From Verrucomicrobiales bacterium (lineage in GTDB: Bacteria > Verrucomicrobiota > Verrucomicrobiia > Limisphaerales > UBA1100), in contig PBPF01000171.1 in NCBI GenBank assembly GCA_002724615.1, positions 1 through 6,813 of the forward strand: a DNA stretch of 6,813 nt, given 5' to 3'. A program made the position numbers and the translations under genes. Of this stretch, positions 1 through 6,541 are shown piece by piece. Position 1 is the first letter of the stretch. Each line of letters starts with the position of its first letter. The notes under the pieces were generated by a model. It was not told where the DNA came from, ran no database searches, and saw only the letters and a list, made by a program, of their open reading frames with translations.

Positions 1-183
1 AGCCATGAAGAGGAAAATGACTCGCTTCGCCTTGGGCGCATGATGCACGAGCTTGGGCGCCAGCGGATTGTATGTCGCCGCCACCCGATGCGCCATCGCT
101 CCCGCCGCCAAAGCACCAAACCCACAAGCCGCCGAGCGCAGTGCACCTCGACGGGTCATGTTTTGCTCTATATTAAAATTCAT
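1..183 (-). CDS. DUF1501 family exported protein, N-terminal fragment
   Basis: The reverse strand encodes 61 residues beginning MNFNIEQNMTRRGALRSAAC and runs off the left edge. The segment TRRGALRSAACGFGALAAG (residues 10-28) looks like a twin-arginine-type leader: a double arginine followed by a small-residue, weakly hydrophobic stretch. The following NPLAPK (residues 40-45) and KAKRVIFLFMA (51-61) match the conserved opening of DUF1501 proteins, sulfatase-like fold proteins that are very numerous in Planctomycetes and Verrucomicrobia and have no settled biochemical role. The start could instead be the ATG at 159, which puts the arginine pair near the N-terminus as is usual and has a weak GAG upstream; the ATG at 183 has no ribosome binding site. 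The gene lies 87 bases downstream of the PSCyt1/DUF1553 gene on the same strand, the standard pairing for the family, so co-transcription and joint function are likely. The family call is confident; the catalytic part is outside the window. Confidence 0.85.
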   Translation of the reverse strand, partial: MNFNIEQNMTRRGALRSAACGFGALAAGAMAHRVAATYNPLAPKLVHHAPKAKRVIFLFMA

Positions 184-217
184 GAGGATTGGACGATCAA
201 AATCTCCGCACATTCTA

Positions 218-241
218 ACTTGATTGATTCACTTGATCAAG
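218..241. repeat. Short direct repeat and 10-bp palindrome in the PSCyt1-DUF1501 gap
   Basis: The 87-base gap between the two genes contains ACTTGAT twice (218-224 and 231-237), 13 bases apart. The second copy is part of the perfect palindrome CTTGATCAAG (232-241). No U-tract or long stem follows, so this is not an intrinsic terminator. It could be a regulator binding site or an accident of AT-rich sequence. It lies 49 bases upstream of the first possible DUF1501 start. Confidence 0.3.
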
Positions 242-270
242 CTCTCCGAATGCCTCGGTTAAATAGATTC

Positions 271-3084
271 TTAATTCAAAAACCGGAAATCCAGGCTGGC
301 ATAGAGGTTGTGGATGACTTGGCGCCAGGCGGTTGATTGGTCGGTTTCTGTGGCGAGGAATTTCAGGATGACTTCGCGCTCTCGCGAGGTGGCAGGGCGA
401 CCTAGGGTGCGGCGGTAGGCGCGGTCGACGCGGGCGGTGTCGTCGGGGAGATTCAGGCTCAACAGGCTTTTCGTGGCGGCCTCGGCTTGGGCGCGGACGA
501 AGGGGTTGTTCATGAGGTACAACGCCTGTGTGGGCACGCTGCTGGTAGTGCGTTCGCCGACGACGAGGTTGGGGTCGGCAAAATCAAACACGGCGAGAAT
601 TTCCAGCGGTGTGTTGCGGAAGACGGGCGTGTAGAGGCTGCGGCGGGTGTCGTCGAATTTGTAGCCGTACTCGATGCTCGTGCCGTTTTTGATGGTGGGA
701 CCGCCAAGGGCTGGATCGAGCTGGCCGCTTGCCGAAAGAATCGCGTCACGGATTGCCTCGGCTTGCAGGCGGCGGCGGTTTTGGCGCCAGTGCAGTTCGT
801 TCTCAATATCCGCCTTGGCTTGTGGGCCGTTGGCGGAGCTTAGTTGATAGGTGCGCGAGAGGACGATTTCGCGGATGAGTTTTTTCATCGACCAACCTTC
901 CTCCACGAATCGCACGGCAAGGTGATCGAGCAGCGGTTGGTTGGTGGGCAGTCGGCCCATATGGCCGAAATTGTCCACGCTGGTGACGAGGCCTTTGCCA
1001 AAAAGATGATGCCACACGCGGTTGGCGAACACGCGCGCGGTCAACGGGTGTTCGGCACTGGCCAGCCAGTTGGCGAGCTGGGCGCGACCACTGGCTTTCG
1101 GCGCGATCTTCGGCAAGCCACCGCGATTGAGCACCTCGATGAATCGTCGCGGTGTCTTGGGGCCGGCGTTGTGCACGTTGCCGCGGATGGCAACCTGGAT
1201 GTCGCCGGGGTTATCAGCCTCATCGGCGGCGATGATTTTCGCCTGCTTCACGGCCTTGGACTCGACGGCCTTTAGCTCTTTCTCCAGCTTGGCGAGCTTG
1301 GTCTTGTCCTGATTGGGATCAGGCTTGCCCGGCTTGGTGGACGGGGTCTCCTTCTTCACCACTGCCTTGGAGCCTTCGGGCAAAAGTTGGATGGCGTCGG
1401 CGATCACCGCACCGTTGGCACCTTCGGCAGAGATTTCCACCACATCCCATTGGCCGTCCTGAAACTCAAACACGCCCAGCTTGTGGAAATAACCGTCCAC
1501 ATTCGGTGCCTGCCTTTGGTTCACACGAAAGGTCTGTTCGCCATCGTTATGACGCACGGTGATACGCGTGTTGGTGGCTCGGTTGGGGTGATGCGCAAAC
1601 GACACCCGCACCTCATAGCTGCCGCTCTTCTGGATTTGCACAGGGAAGACAACCTTTTTGTTCGCTCCATTCGCGTAAAGATACTCGGTATCCACAAAGT
1701 TTTTAACGCTCGTGGATTTATTCCAGTTGCCGGTGATCTTTGCCTTCGCATTGTCCACCACCAAGCCGGGCAGATTGACTGCGAGCACTGAGGGAAGGTT
1801 CACTGGTTTGCCTCCGATTTTTTTGCGGAGCGTGTTAATCTCCTTCCGCAACGCGGCGATCTGGGTTGCCGCTTCCTTTGCTTTGGCCTCCTGCTCGGCA
1901 TCCATCGGCAGCGGTCGCTCGTTCCATTTTGAAACATTACTGTGCACCACCACCTTGGTGCCCTTGAAGATGCCGGCCATCCCGTAGTAATCCTCCGTGC
2001 GGATGGGATCAAACTTGTGGTCGTGGCACCGCGCGCAGCCGATGGTCAGCGCCATGAACGCCTTGCCCATCGTGTCCATCTGTTCATCGATGATATCCAT
2101 CTCCAAGATAGTCTTGTCCTGCAGCTCATAGTTGGTCGGCCCAAGTAAAAGAAATGCAGTGGCAGTGAGCCGTTCACGTTGTTGTCCTATAGTGCCGCCT
2201 TCAATGAGGTCGCCGGCAATTTGTTCGCGAATGAATTCAGTGTAAGGCTTGTCCGCGTTGAAAGCGTTCACCACGTAATCGCGATAACGCCACGCCTCCT
2301 TCATCAGCAGCGTGCGTCCGCCACCGGTGGATTCCGAAAAGCGCACTACATCCAGCCAGTGCCGTCCCCAGCGCTCGCCGAAATGCGGGCTGGCCAGCAA
2401 TGCATCCACAGTTTTCTCAATGGCAGCTTTGCGATCCTTGGCGACAGATTTTTGGAATGCCGCCATCTGTTCAGGCGTCGGCGGCAGGCCGATGAGGTCA
2501 AAATACAAACGGCGCAGCAACGTCAAGTCATCCGCGTCAGGCCCCGGGCCGATGCCCTTGGTCTCCTGCGCCGCAAGCACGTGGCGGTCGATGCCGTTTT
2601 GCGCCCAAGCCTTGTCCTTGAGTTTAGGCTCAGCAGGTTTCTTCACCGAATGAAAGGCCCAGAATTGACGCGCGGCTTCAAGGTCCAGTTGCTTGTCCTT
2701 CGCGGTGGCTTCGGCGTTCACGCGCGGATCGGGCGCACCCATGGCCACCCATTTCTCAAAGTCCGCAACCTGCTCGGCCGAAAGCTTTTTCTTCGGCGGC
2801 ATTTTCAAGTCCGCGTCCGCTTGGCGAATCGCCTGAATGAGCAAACTCTTACCCACGCGCCCGGGGATGATCGCCGCGCCACTGTCGCCGCCCTCCTGCC
2901 AGCCGCCCTTCCAGTCCAGCCGCAAGCCACCCTTCACCTTCTCATCCTTGCTGTGGCACTGGTAACATTCGCTGATCAGCACCGGCCGAATTTTCTTCTC
3001 AAAAAACTCCACACCAGCCGGATCCGCACCGGCAACCCACAGCGGCCCAAGCGCAAACAACAAGATGACGAATCGGTAATTCAT
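271..3084 (-). CDS. Secreted PSCyt1-DUF1549-DUF1553 protein with inserted golvesin-like domain
   Basis: This 937-residue protein starts at the ATG at 3084, chosen because it places a signal peptide (about residues 1-19, hydrophobic core FVILLFALGPLWVAG) at the N-terminus. The open frame continues to a TTG at 3267, but that extension looks non-coding. Domains in order: planctomycete cytochrome C (PSCyt1, about 26-90) with heme-type motif CYQCH at 40-44; DUF1549 (PSCyt2, about 162-376) with LLASPHFGERWGRHWLD and a second motif CARCHDHKFDP at 350-360; a short coiled coil (about 395-424); a beta-rich golvesin/Xly-CBD-like domain (about 437-569) ending in GAVIADAIQLLPEG; a lysine-rich linker and second coiled coil (about 592-622); and DUF1553 (PSD1, about 644-905) with TPRRFIEVLNRG and PLTARVFANRVWHHLFG. 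The exact role is unknown; such proteins are exported and have been linked to polymer use in Planctomycetes and Verrucomicrobia. Heme binding is inferred from the CxxCH motifs. The DUF1501 partner gene follows. No Shine-Dalgarno sequence precedes the start. Confidence 0.92.
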   Translation of the reverse strand: MNYRFVILLFALGPLWVAGADPAGVEFFEKKIRPVLISECYQCHSKDEKVKGGLRLDWKGGWQEGGDSGAAIIPGRVGKSLLIQAIRQADADLKMPPKKKLSAEQVADFEKWVAMGAPDPRVNAEATAKDKQLDLEAARQFWAFHSVKKPAEPKLKDKAWAQNGIDRHVLAAQETKGIGPGPDADDLTLLRRLYFDLIGLPPTPEQMAAFQKSVAKDRKAAIEKTVDALLASPHFGERWGRHWLDVVRFSESTGGGRTLLMKEAWRYRDYVVNAFNADKPYTEFIREQIAGDLIEGGTIGQQRERLTATAFLLLGPTNYELQDKTILEMDIIDEQMDTMGKAFMALTIGCARCHDHKFDPIRTEDYYGMAGIFKGTKVVVHSNVSKWNERPLPMDAEQEAKAKEAATQIAALRKEINTLRKKIGGKPVNLPSVLAVNLPGLVVDNAKAKITGNWNKSTSVKNFVDTEYLYANGANKKVVFPVQIQKSGSYEVRVSFAHHPNRATNTRITVRHNDGEQTFRVNQRQAPNVDGYFHKLGVFEFQDGQWDVVEISAEGANGAVIADAIQLLPEGSKAVVKKETPSTKPGKPDPNQDKTKLAKLEKELKAVESKAVKQAKIIAADEADNPGDIQVAIRGNVHNAGPKTPRRFIEVLNRGGLPKIAPKASGRAQLANWLASAEHPLTARVFANRVWHHLFGKGLVTSVDNFGHMGRLPTNQPLLDHLAVRFVEEGWSMKKLIREIVLSRTYQLSSANGPQAKADIENELHWRQNRRRLQAEAIRDAILSASGQLDPALGGPTIKNGTSIEYGYKFDDTRRSLYTPVFRNTPLEILAVFDFADPNLVVGERTTSSVPTQALYLMNNPFVRAQAEAATKSLLSLNLPDDTARVDRAYRRTLGRPATSREREVILKFLATETDQSTAWRQVIHNLYASLDFRFLN

Positions 3085-3259
3085 CGAAAGCCCGACATTA
3101 CGGCAACATAACTCCAAATGCGAGAAATCTGTGCCTCGATCTGACTTGGTGGATAATTGTTCGCCAAGCGGCGAATTCTTGATTCTCCACACTAAAAAGA
3201 AGCTCAAAGTTGTATACGATAAAACCGTGACTGCCGCGCTTTGAACGGCCTGATTGGCC

Positions 3260-6200
3260 CTACTCAATTACCCGACCTGTATGTCGTGCATTCTGCCCAC
3301 GCATCGGCCACGGGCTTTTGGCGAGGCCTTTGGAGTCGGTTCTAATGGCATAAAGCTTGTTGTCATTTGACCCTACGTAAACCGTGCCATCAGAGCCGAT
3401 GGCGGGGGAGGAGGTCACCCAACTTCCCGTTTCAAATTCCCAGAGCTTGTCCCCAGTCTTGCCATTGATGGCATAGAGCATGGTGTCAAATGACCCTACG
3501 TAAACCGTGCCATCAGAGCCGATGGCGGGGGAGGAGAATACCTCACCTCCCGTTTCAAATTCCCAGAGCTTGTCCCCAGTCTTGCCATTGATGGCATAAA
3601 ACTTGTTGTCATTTGATCCGACATAAACCGTGCCATCAGAGCTGACCGCGGGGGAGGAGTACACCTCACCTCCCGTTACAAATTCCCAGAGCTTGTCCCC
3701 AGTCTTGCCATTGATGGCATAGAGCTTGTTGCCCCATGACCCTACGTAAACCGTGCCATCAGAGCCGATGGCGGGGGAGGAGAACACCCAATCTCCCGTT
3801 TCAAAATCCCAGAGCTTGTCCCCACTCTTGCCATTGATGGCATAGAGTTTGTTGTCCCTTGACCCGACGTAAACCGTGCCATCAGAGCTGATGGCGGGAG
3901 AGGAGGACACAGAACTTCCCGTTTCAAAATCCCATAACTTGACCCCATTGCCATTGATGGCATAGAGCTTGTTGTCCCTTGACCCGACGTAAACCGTGCC
4001 ATCAGAGCTGATGGCGGGGGAGGAGCGCACTTCACCTTCCGTTTTAAATTCCCATAGCTTGACCCCACTCTTGCCATTGATTGCATAGAGCTTGTTGTCC
4101 CTTGACCCGACGTAAACCGTGCCATAAGAACCGATCGCGGGGGAGGAGCGCCACCCACTTCCCGTTTCAAATTCCCATAGTTTGTCCCCATTCTTGCCAT
4201 TGATGGCATAGAGCTTTTTGTCACCTGAGCCGACGTAAACCGTGCCATCAGAGCCGATGGCGGGTGAGGATTCCACCCAAAGTCCCGTTTCAAATTCCCA
4301 TAGCTTGGTGCCTGCGGCTGCTGCATCAGCTGTCACCAAGGCCACTACGTCCAGATACTGGGCTTCGCGTGAATGGAAGATGCGCTTGATATAAGCGTTC
4401 TTTTCAAGGCTGGGGTGGAGTGGCTCGGACAGTACTCTTTGCCAAGCCGGGGTTAGCTCCTCCCAGCTTTGAGAAGCAATTAACTTTTTAGCCAACTCCC
4501 AATCCATTTCCACCCCAAATCCCTTGAGGTACGCTATTGAATCATAGTTGAATTTTTCCTGTGGAGTGAGAAAGAGTTCCTCATCACAACATAGAAGAGC
4601 AATCTGTTCCGGTGGAGAAATTTTATCCTTGGTCAGGATACCCTGAATCTTCTTGTTCTTGGACCCAACATATTCTCCGCGCTCAAACTTTTGTAAGAAT
4701 GCCTTAAACTTGGCAGCCCATTTCTGTTTAGTCTGCAAGACAAGCTCATCCACCTTGTCCCAATCCACTGGAATGCCCAGTGCTTCGACCTCCTTTCGCC
4801 AGGTCTGCCATGTCTCGCGAGCCTTTATAAGGGATTGGTTCCCGCTCAATCTTGCTTGCCAATACGGCAAGGGGCTTTCCAGCATGATCGCTGCCTTCTT
4901 AGGGTTGGCCGCCTGCCATTCTGAAGAAATCTCTTCTCCCCCCCACTTCAAAGGAACCTTCTCTAAAATTAGATCAACCACTGAGGCAAATGCATCCGGG
5001 TAAGACTTCAGATCCCTGTCTGAGTTGGCTTCCCGTACCAGCTTGGCTTTTTCCAGAAGCCAATCCTCATTACGAATTCGCCTGTACCATTCAGGTAAGC
5101 CGCCCTTAAATATATTAATCGCTTTCTCCGGATTGTCGGCCAGCCATTGTGGGGTTATTTTGATGCGCCCCCATTTCAAGGGAGACTCTTTGTCTGAAAC
5201 TATGCTGATTACCGAAGTTTTTGCCTTGTCATCCAAATCCTTAGCGGCCAGCACCGTTTTGATCTGTTGGGCCAGTTCAGAAAGCCAAGTCTCTTTTTGA
5301 AAACGTTTTTGCCATTTTGGCAAACTGCTTTGGCAAAGTGCGATCGCCTTTTGTGGATGAGAAGCCATCCACTTGGGTGTGATTAAAGACTTTCCCAATT
5401 TCAATGGTTGCTCTGGATTTACCGCGAGCGATACAACCAAATCCCTGATCTCACCCTCCAGTTTGTTATCCTTTGCCACCTCCTTCACTCGCTTGGAAAT
5501 CTCCACCAGTTGTAGTTCGTCCCCTGACCGGTAAGGGTCATAATAATGCAGCAACCGGCTCTTGCTGATTTCAATCGCCTTTTCAGGATTGTTCGTCAAC
5601 CAGTCCAAATTCGCTACAGTGCCGCGCCAGAACACCGGCAACTCGTTGTTCATGACCAGTAGTGCCACAGATAGCTTTTGGTCTGTATCCAGTTTCTCGT
5701 CTTTGGCGATATCCGCCAAGTCAATGGCCAGTCCTTGATCCCGGTAATCTGTCTTGACCCAGTCGGTAATCAGTCCACCCTCCAAATGTTTTACCCCATC
5801 AGCCCAGTTCTCACTCAGGTATACCGCCAACTCCTCGGGCTCATAGAACTCTCTTCGCCGTATCCTGTAGGGTTTGTGAGTGAGGGCTTTCGCCTCAGTT
5901 TTTCGTTTCTGCCCGCCAAGTCCTTCTTTCACCACACCGGTCAGGGTCTTGATGAGTTTGTCCATGTCCTTGTGGAAATCGGGATCGGGTCGGACCTGGA
6001 TGGCATTGCGGAAGGCAAAGTCTTTCAGGCTATCCGGCAATTGATCGGTAGAGGGCATGGATGAATTATCCACCAGCACAGGCACCACAAGAATGTCGCG
6101 GTCTGGATCCAATCCATACTCAATCTCGATCCGCACAAAGTCTCCCTCATCTTGAAGGCGATCCTTGTCTGCCCAGCGTGGCCCGATAATCGCCAGTAAC

Positions 6201-6403
6201 ACCCTGCAGCCGGTTACTTGTTTCTCGAGATGTTTTCGAAAGTCGACCCCGATGGGAATTGCATCCACGTCCTTGAAAATGGATTGCTGATCAAATTTCT
6301 GAATCAATCGATCGTATATCCGACCCGTGTTGGCTGAACTATCATCGCGCCGATAGGAAATGAAGATGGATTTCCCACTGGCGGCTGATGAATGGCTGGA
6401 CAC
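3260..6403 (-). CDS. TIR domain - helical repeats - eight-bladed PQQ-like propeller protein
   Basis: This 1047-residue protein starts at GTG (6403); an in-frame TAA lies three codons upstream, and no ATG occurs before the TIR domain, so no longer start is available. Residues 11-155 are a bacterial TIR domain (TIR_2 type): strand A SIFISYRRDDSS, BB-loop-like DVDAIPIGVDF (45-55), and DFVRIEIEYGL (88-98), where E93 aligns with the catalytic glutamate of NAD-cleaving TIRs such as SARM1. Residues 191-540 hold about five degenerate helical repeats, and 541-693 look mostly helical without a family I recognise. Residues 698-1020 form eight 41-residue blades of the form LYAINGKTGDKLWEFETG...SSPAIGSDGTVYVGS, the PQQ_2-like propeller motif, followed by WPMRGQNARHTGR, a tail typical of such propellers. 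No signal peptide, membrane helix or P-loop NTPase is visible, so it is probably cytosolic. Inferred role: a sensor-effector in which the propeller recognises a ligand and the TIR depletes NAD or makes a signal, possibly antiphage. A purely regulatory or scaffolding role is not excluded. Confidence 0.9.
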   Translation of the reverse strand: MSSHSSAASGKSIFISYRRDDSSANTGRIYDRLIQKFDQQSIFKDVDAIPIGVDFRKHLEKQVTGCRVLLAIIGPRWADKDRLQDEGDFVRIEIEYGLDPDRDILVVPVLVDNSSMPSTDQLPDSLKDFAFRNAIQVRPDPDFHKDMDKLIKTLTGVVKEGLGGQKRKTEAKALTHKPYRIRRREFYEPEELAVYLSENWADGVKHLEGGLITDWVKTDYRDQGLAIDLADIAKDEKLDTDQKLSVALLVMNNELPVFWRGTVANLDWLTNNPEKAIEISKSRLLHYYDPYRSGDELQLVEISKRVKEVAKDNKLEGEIRDLVVSLAVNPEQPLKLGKSLITPKWMASHPQKAIALCQSSLPKWQKRFQKETWLSELAQQIKTVLAAKDLDDKAKTSVISIVSDKESPLKWGRIKITPQWLADNPEKAINIFKGGLPEWYRRIRNEDWLLEKAKLVREANSDRDLKSYPDAFASVVDLILEKVPLKWGGEEISSEWQAANPKKAAIMLESPLPYWQARLSGNQSLIKARETWQTWRKEVEALGIPVDWDKVDELVLQTKQKWAAKFKAFLQKFERGEYVGSKNKKIQGILTKDKISPPEQIALLCCDEELFLTPQEKFNYDSIAYLKGFGVEMDWELAKKLIASQSWEELTPAWQRVLSEPLHPSLEKNAYIKRIFHSREAQYLDVVALVTADAAAAGTKLWEFETGLWVESSPAIGSDGTVYVGSGDKKLYAINGKNGDKLWEFETGSGWRSSPAIGSYGTVYVGSRDNKLYAINGKSGVKLWEFKTEGEVRSSPAISSDGTVYVGSRDNKLYAINGNGVKLWDFETGSSVSSSPAISSDGTVYVGSRDNKLYAINGKSGDKLWDFETGDWVFSSPAIGSDGTVYVGSWGNKLYAINGKTGDKLWEFVTGGEVYSSPAVSSDGTVYVGSNDNKFYAINGKTGDKLWEFETGGEVFSSPAIGSDGTVYVGSFDTMLYAINGKTGDKLWEFETGSWVTSSPAIGSDGTVYVGSNDNKLYAIRTDSKGLAKSPWPMRGQNARHTGRVIE
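3345..4312 (-). repeat. Eight tandem 123-bp coding repeats (propeller blades)
   Basis: The 3' third of the TIR gene is a tandem array with an exact 123-base period, seen as the recurring GCATA of the LYAI codons (C at 3349, 3472, 3595, 3718, 3841, 3961, 4084 and 4207). One step, 3841 to 3961, is 120 bases because blade 3 ends NGNG rather than NGKSG. Neighbouring units share long identical blocks: the two closest to the gene end share one run of 46 bases and another of 51. Both unit lengths are multiples of three, so gain or loss of whole units keeps the frame. Blades 2-4 (KSGVKLW-like joints) and blades 5-8 (KTGDKLW-like joints) form two similarity groups, which points to stepwise duplication. 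Differences cluster at two places per blade: the four residues after ETG, and the three or four residues after VYVGS. Confidence 0.95.
4784..5833 (-). repeat. Five degenerate helical repeats of about 76 residues in the TIR protein
   Basis: At protein level, residues 191-540 contain a recurring pattern of the form W(L/M)xxNPxKAIxIxxxxLPxW. The clearest copies are DWLTNNPEKAIEI (267-279), KWMASHPQKAIAL (344-356), QWLADNPEKAINI (419-431) and EWQAANPKKAAIM (495-507). The second tryptophan or aromatic motif is LLHYY (284), LPKW (361), LPEW (436) and LPYW (511). Leading tryptophans are 77, 75 and 76 residues apart. Each unit ends with a joint like PLKWG or PLKLG. A diverged first copy, SENWADGVKHLEGGLITDW (197-215), sits just after the TIR domain. 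Repeats are predicted helical from composition. I do not recognise a named family; the position between an effector and a sensor suggests an adaptor or oligomerisation module. Confidence 0.75.
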
Positions 6404-6409
6404 ATCGGA

Positions 6410-6438
6410 AATTTAAATGGTGTCCGGAGGACTGCCAA
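6410..6438 (-). promoter_or_regulatory. Candidate promoter for the TIR gene, implying a leaderless transcript
   Basis: On the minus strand TTGGCA (6438-6433, five of six matches to the sigma-70 -35 box) is followed by a 17-base spacer and TAAATT (6415-6410, four of six matches to the -10 box). Six bases then separate the -10 box from the GTG start codon, so transcription would begin at or next to the first base of the start codon. This agrees with the lack of a ribosome binding site. It is a pattern match only; the -10 box is weak. Confidence 0.4.
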
Positions 6439-6455
6439 TACAGAAAATCACCGAT

Positions 6456-6534
6456 CTTTGGTTTACAGTATTTGCTTGTTTCAGGTTGGTAAACGCTTAC
6501 CCTGATCCAACCCTTTGAAAATCATTAACCAAAG
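6456..6534. repeat. Nested inverted repeats in the divergent intergenic region
   Basis: Inverted repeats share nearly one centre at about 6495. The outer arms are CTTTGGTT (6456-6463) and AACCAAAG (6527-6534). Inside lie TCAG (6481-6484) with CTGA (6502-6505), and the innermost near-palindrome GGTAAACGCTTACC (6488-6501), whose stem GGTAA/TTACC closes on an ACGC loop. A slightly off-centre pair GGTTGG (6484-6489) and CCAACC (6507-6512) offers an alternative fold. The inner element, with a central CG flanked by TAAA and TTA, resembles LacI/GalR-family operators. GTAAAC occurs three times (6461-6466 reverse, 6489-6494, 6534-6539). It lies between two divergent genes, so it may control either or both; the plus-strand gene starts 8 bases after it. 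Confidence 0.5.
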
Positions 6535-6541
6535 TAAACCC

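Noticed and set aside
2179..3111. 310-residue open frame on the plus strand antisense to the PSCyt1 gene
   Set aside because: It is rich in arginine, histidine and leucine with no recognisable domain, and lies wholly opposite a well-supported conserved coding region in GC-rich DNA, where long antisense frames are common.
3161..3174. Hairpin TCGCC-AAGC-GGCGA upstream of the PSCyt1 gene
   Set aside because: A five-pair stem (extendable by one or two weak pairs) without a U-tract or other signal; too little to call a terminator, riboswitch or operator. No convincing promoter was found in the 175-base gap either.
3247..3259. Hairpin GGCC-TGATT-GGCC directly after the TIR stop codon as a terminator
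   Set aside because: The stem has only four base pairs and no U-tract follows on the minus strand.
3085..3267. 61-codon in-frame extension of the PSCyt1 protein to a TTG start overlapping the TIR stop codon
   Set aside because: The ATG at 3084 begins a standard signal peptide followed directly by the PSCyt1 domain. The extension would bury that signal peptide and starts with TTG without a ribosome binding site.
3345..4312. Regular repeats that might suggest a CRISPR array
   Set aside because: The units are 123 bases, contiguous, in frame, and encode propeller blades; there are no short repeats separated by unique spacers.
3742..4326. 194-residue open frame with repeats on the minus strand within the propeller region
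   Set aside because: It is an alternative-frame reading of the 123-base tandem repeats; the repeats make any open frame periodic. The propeller frame has clear family motifs.
6368..6379. SGKS at residues 9-12 of the TIR protein as a Walker A motif
   Set aside because: The first glycine of GxxxxGK(S/T) is missing and the segment leads straight into the first TIR strand. No Walker B partner is visible, so an NTPase domain is not supported.
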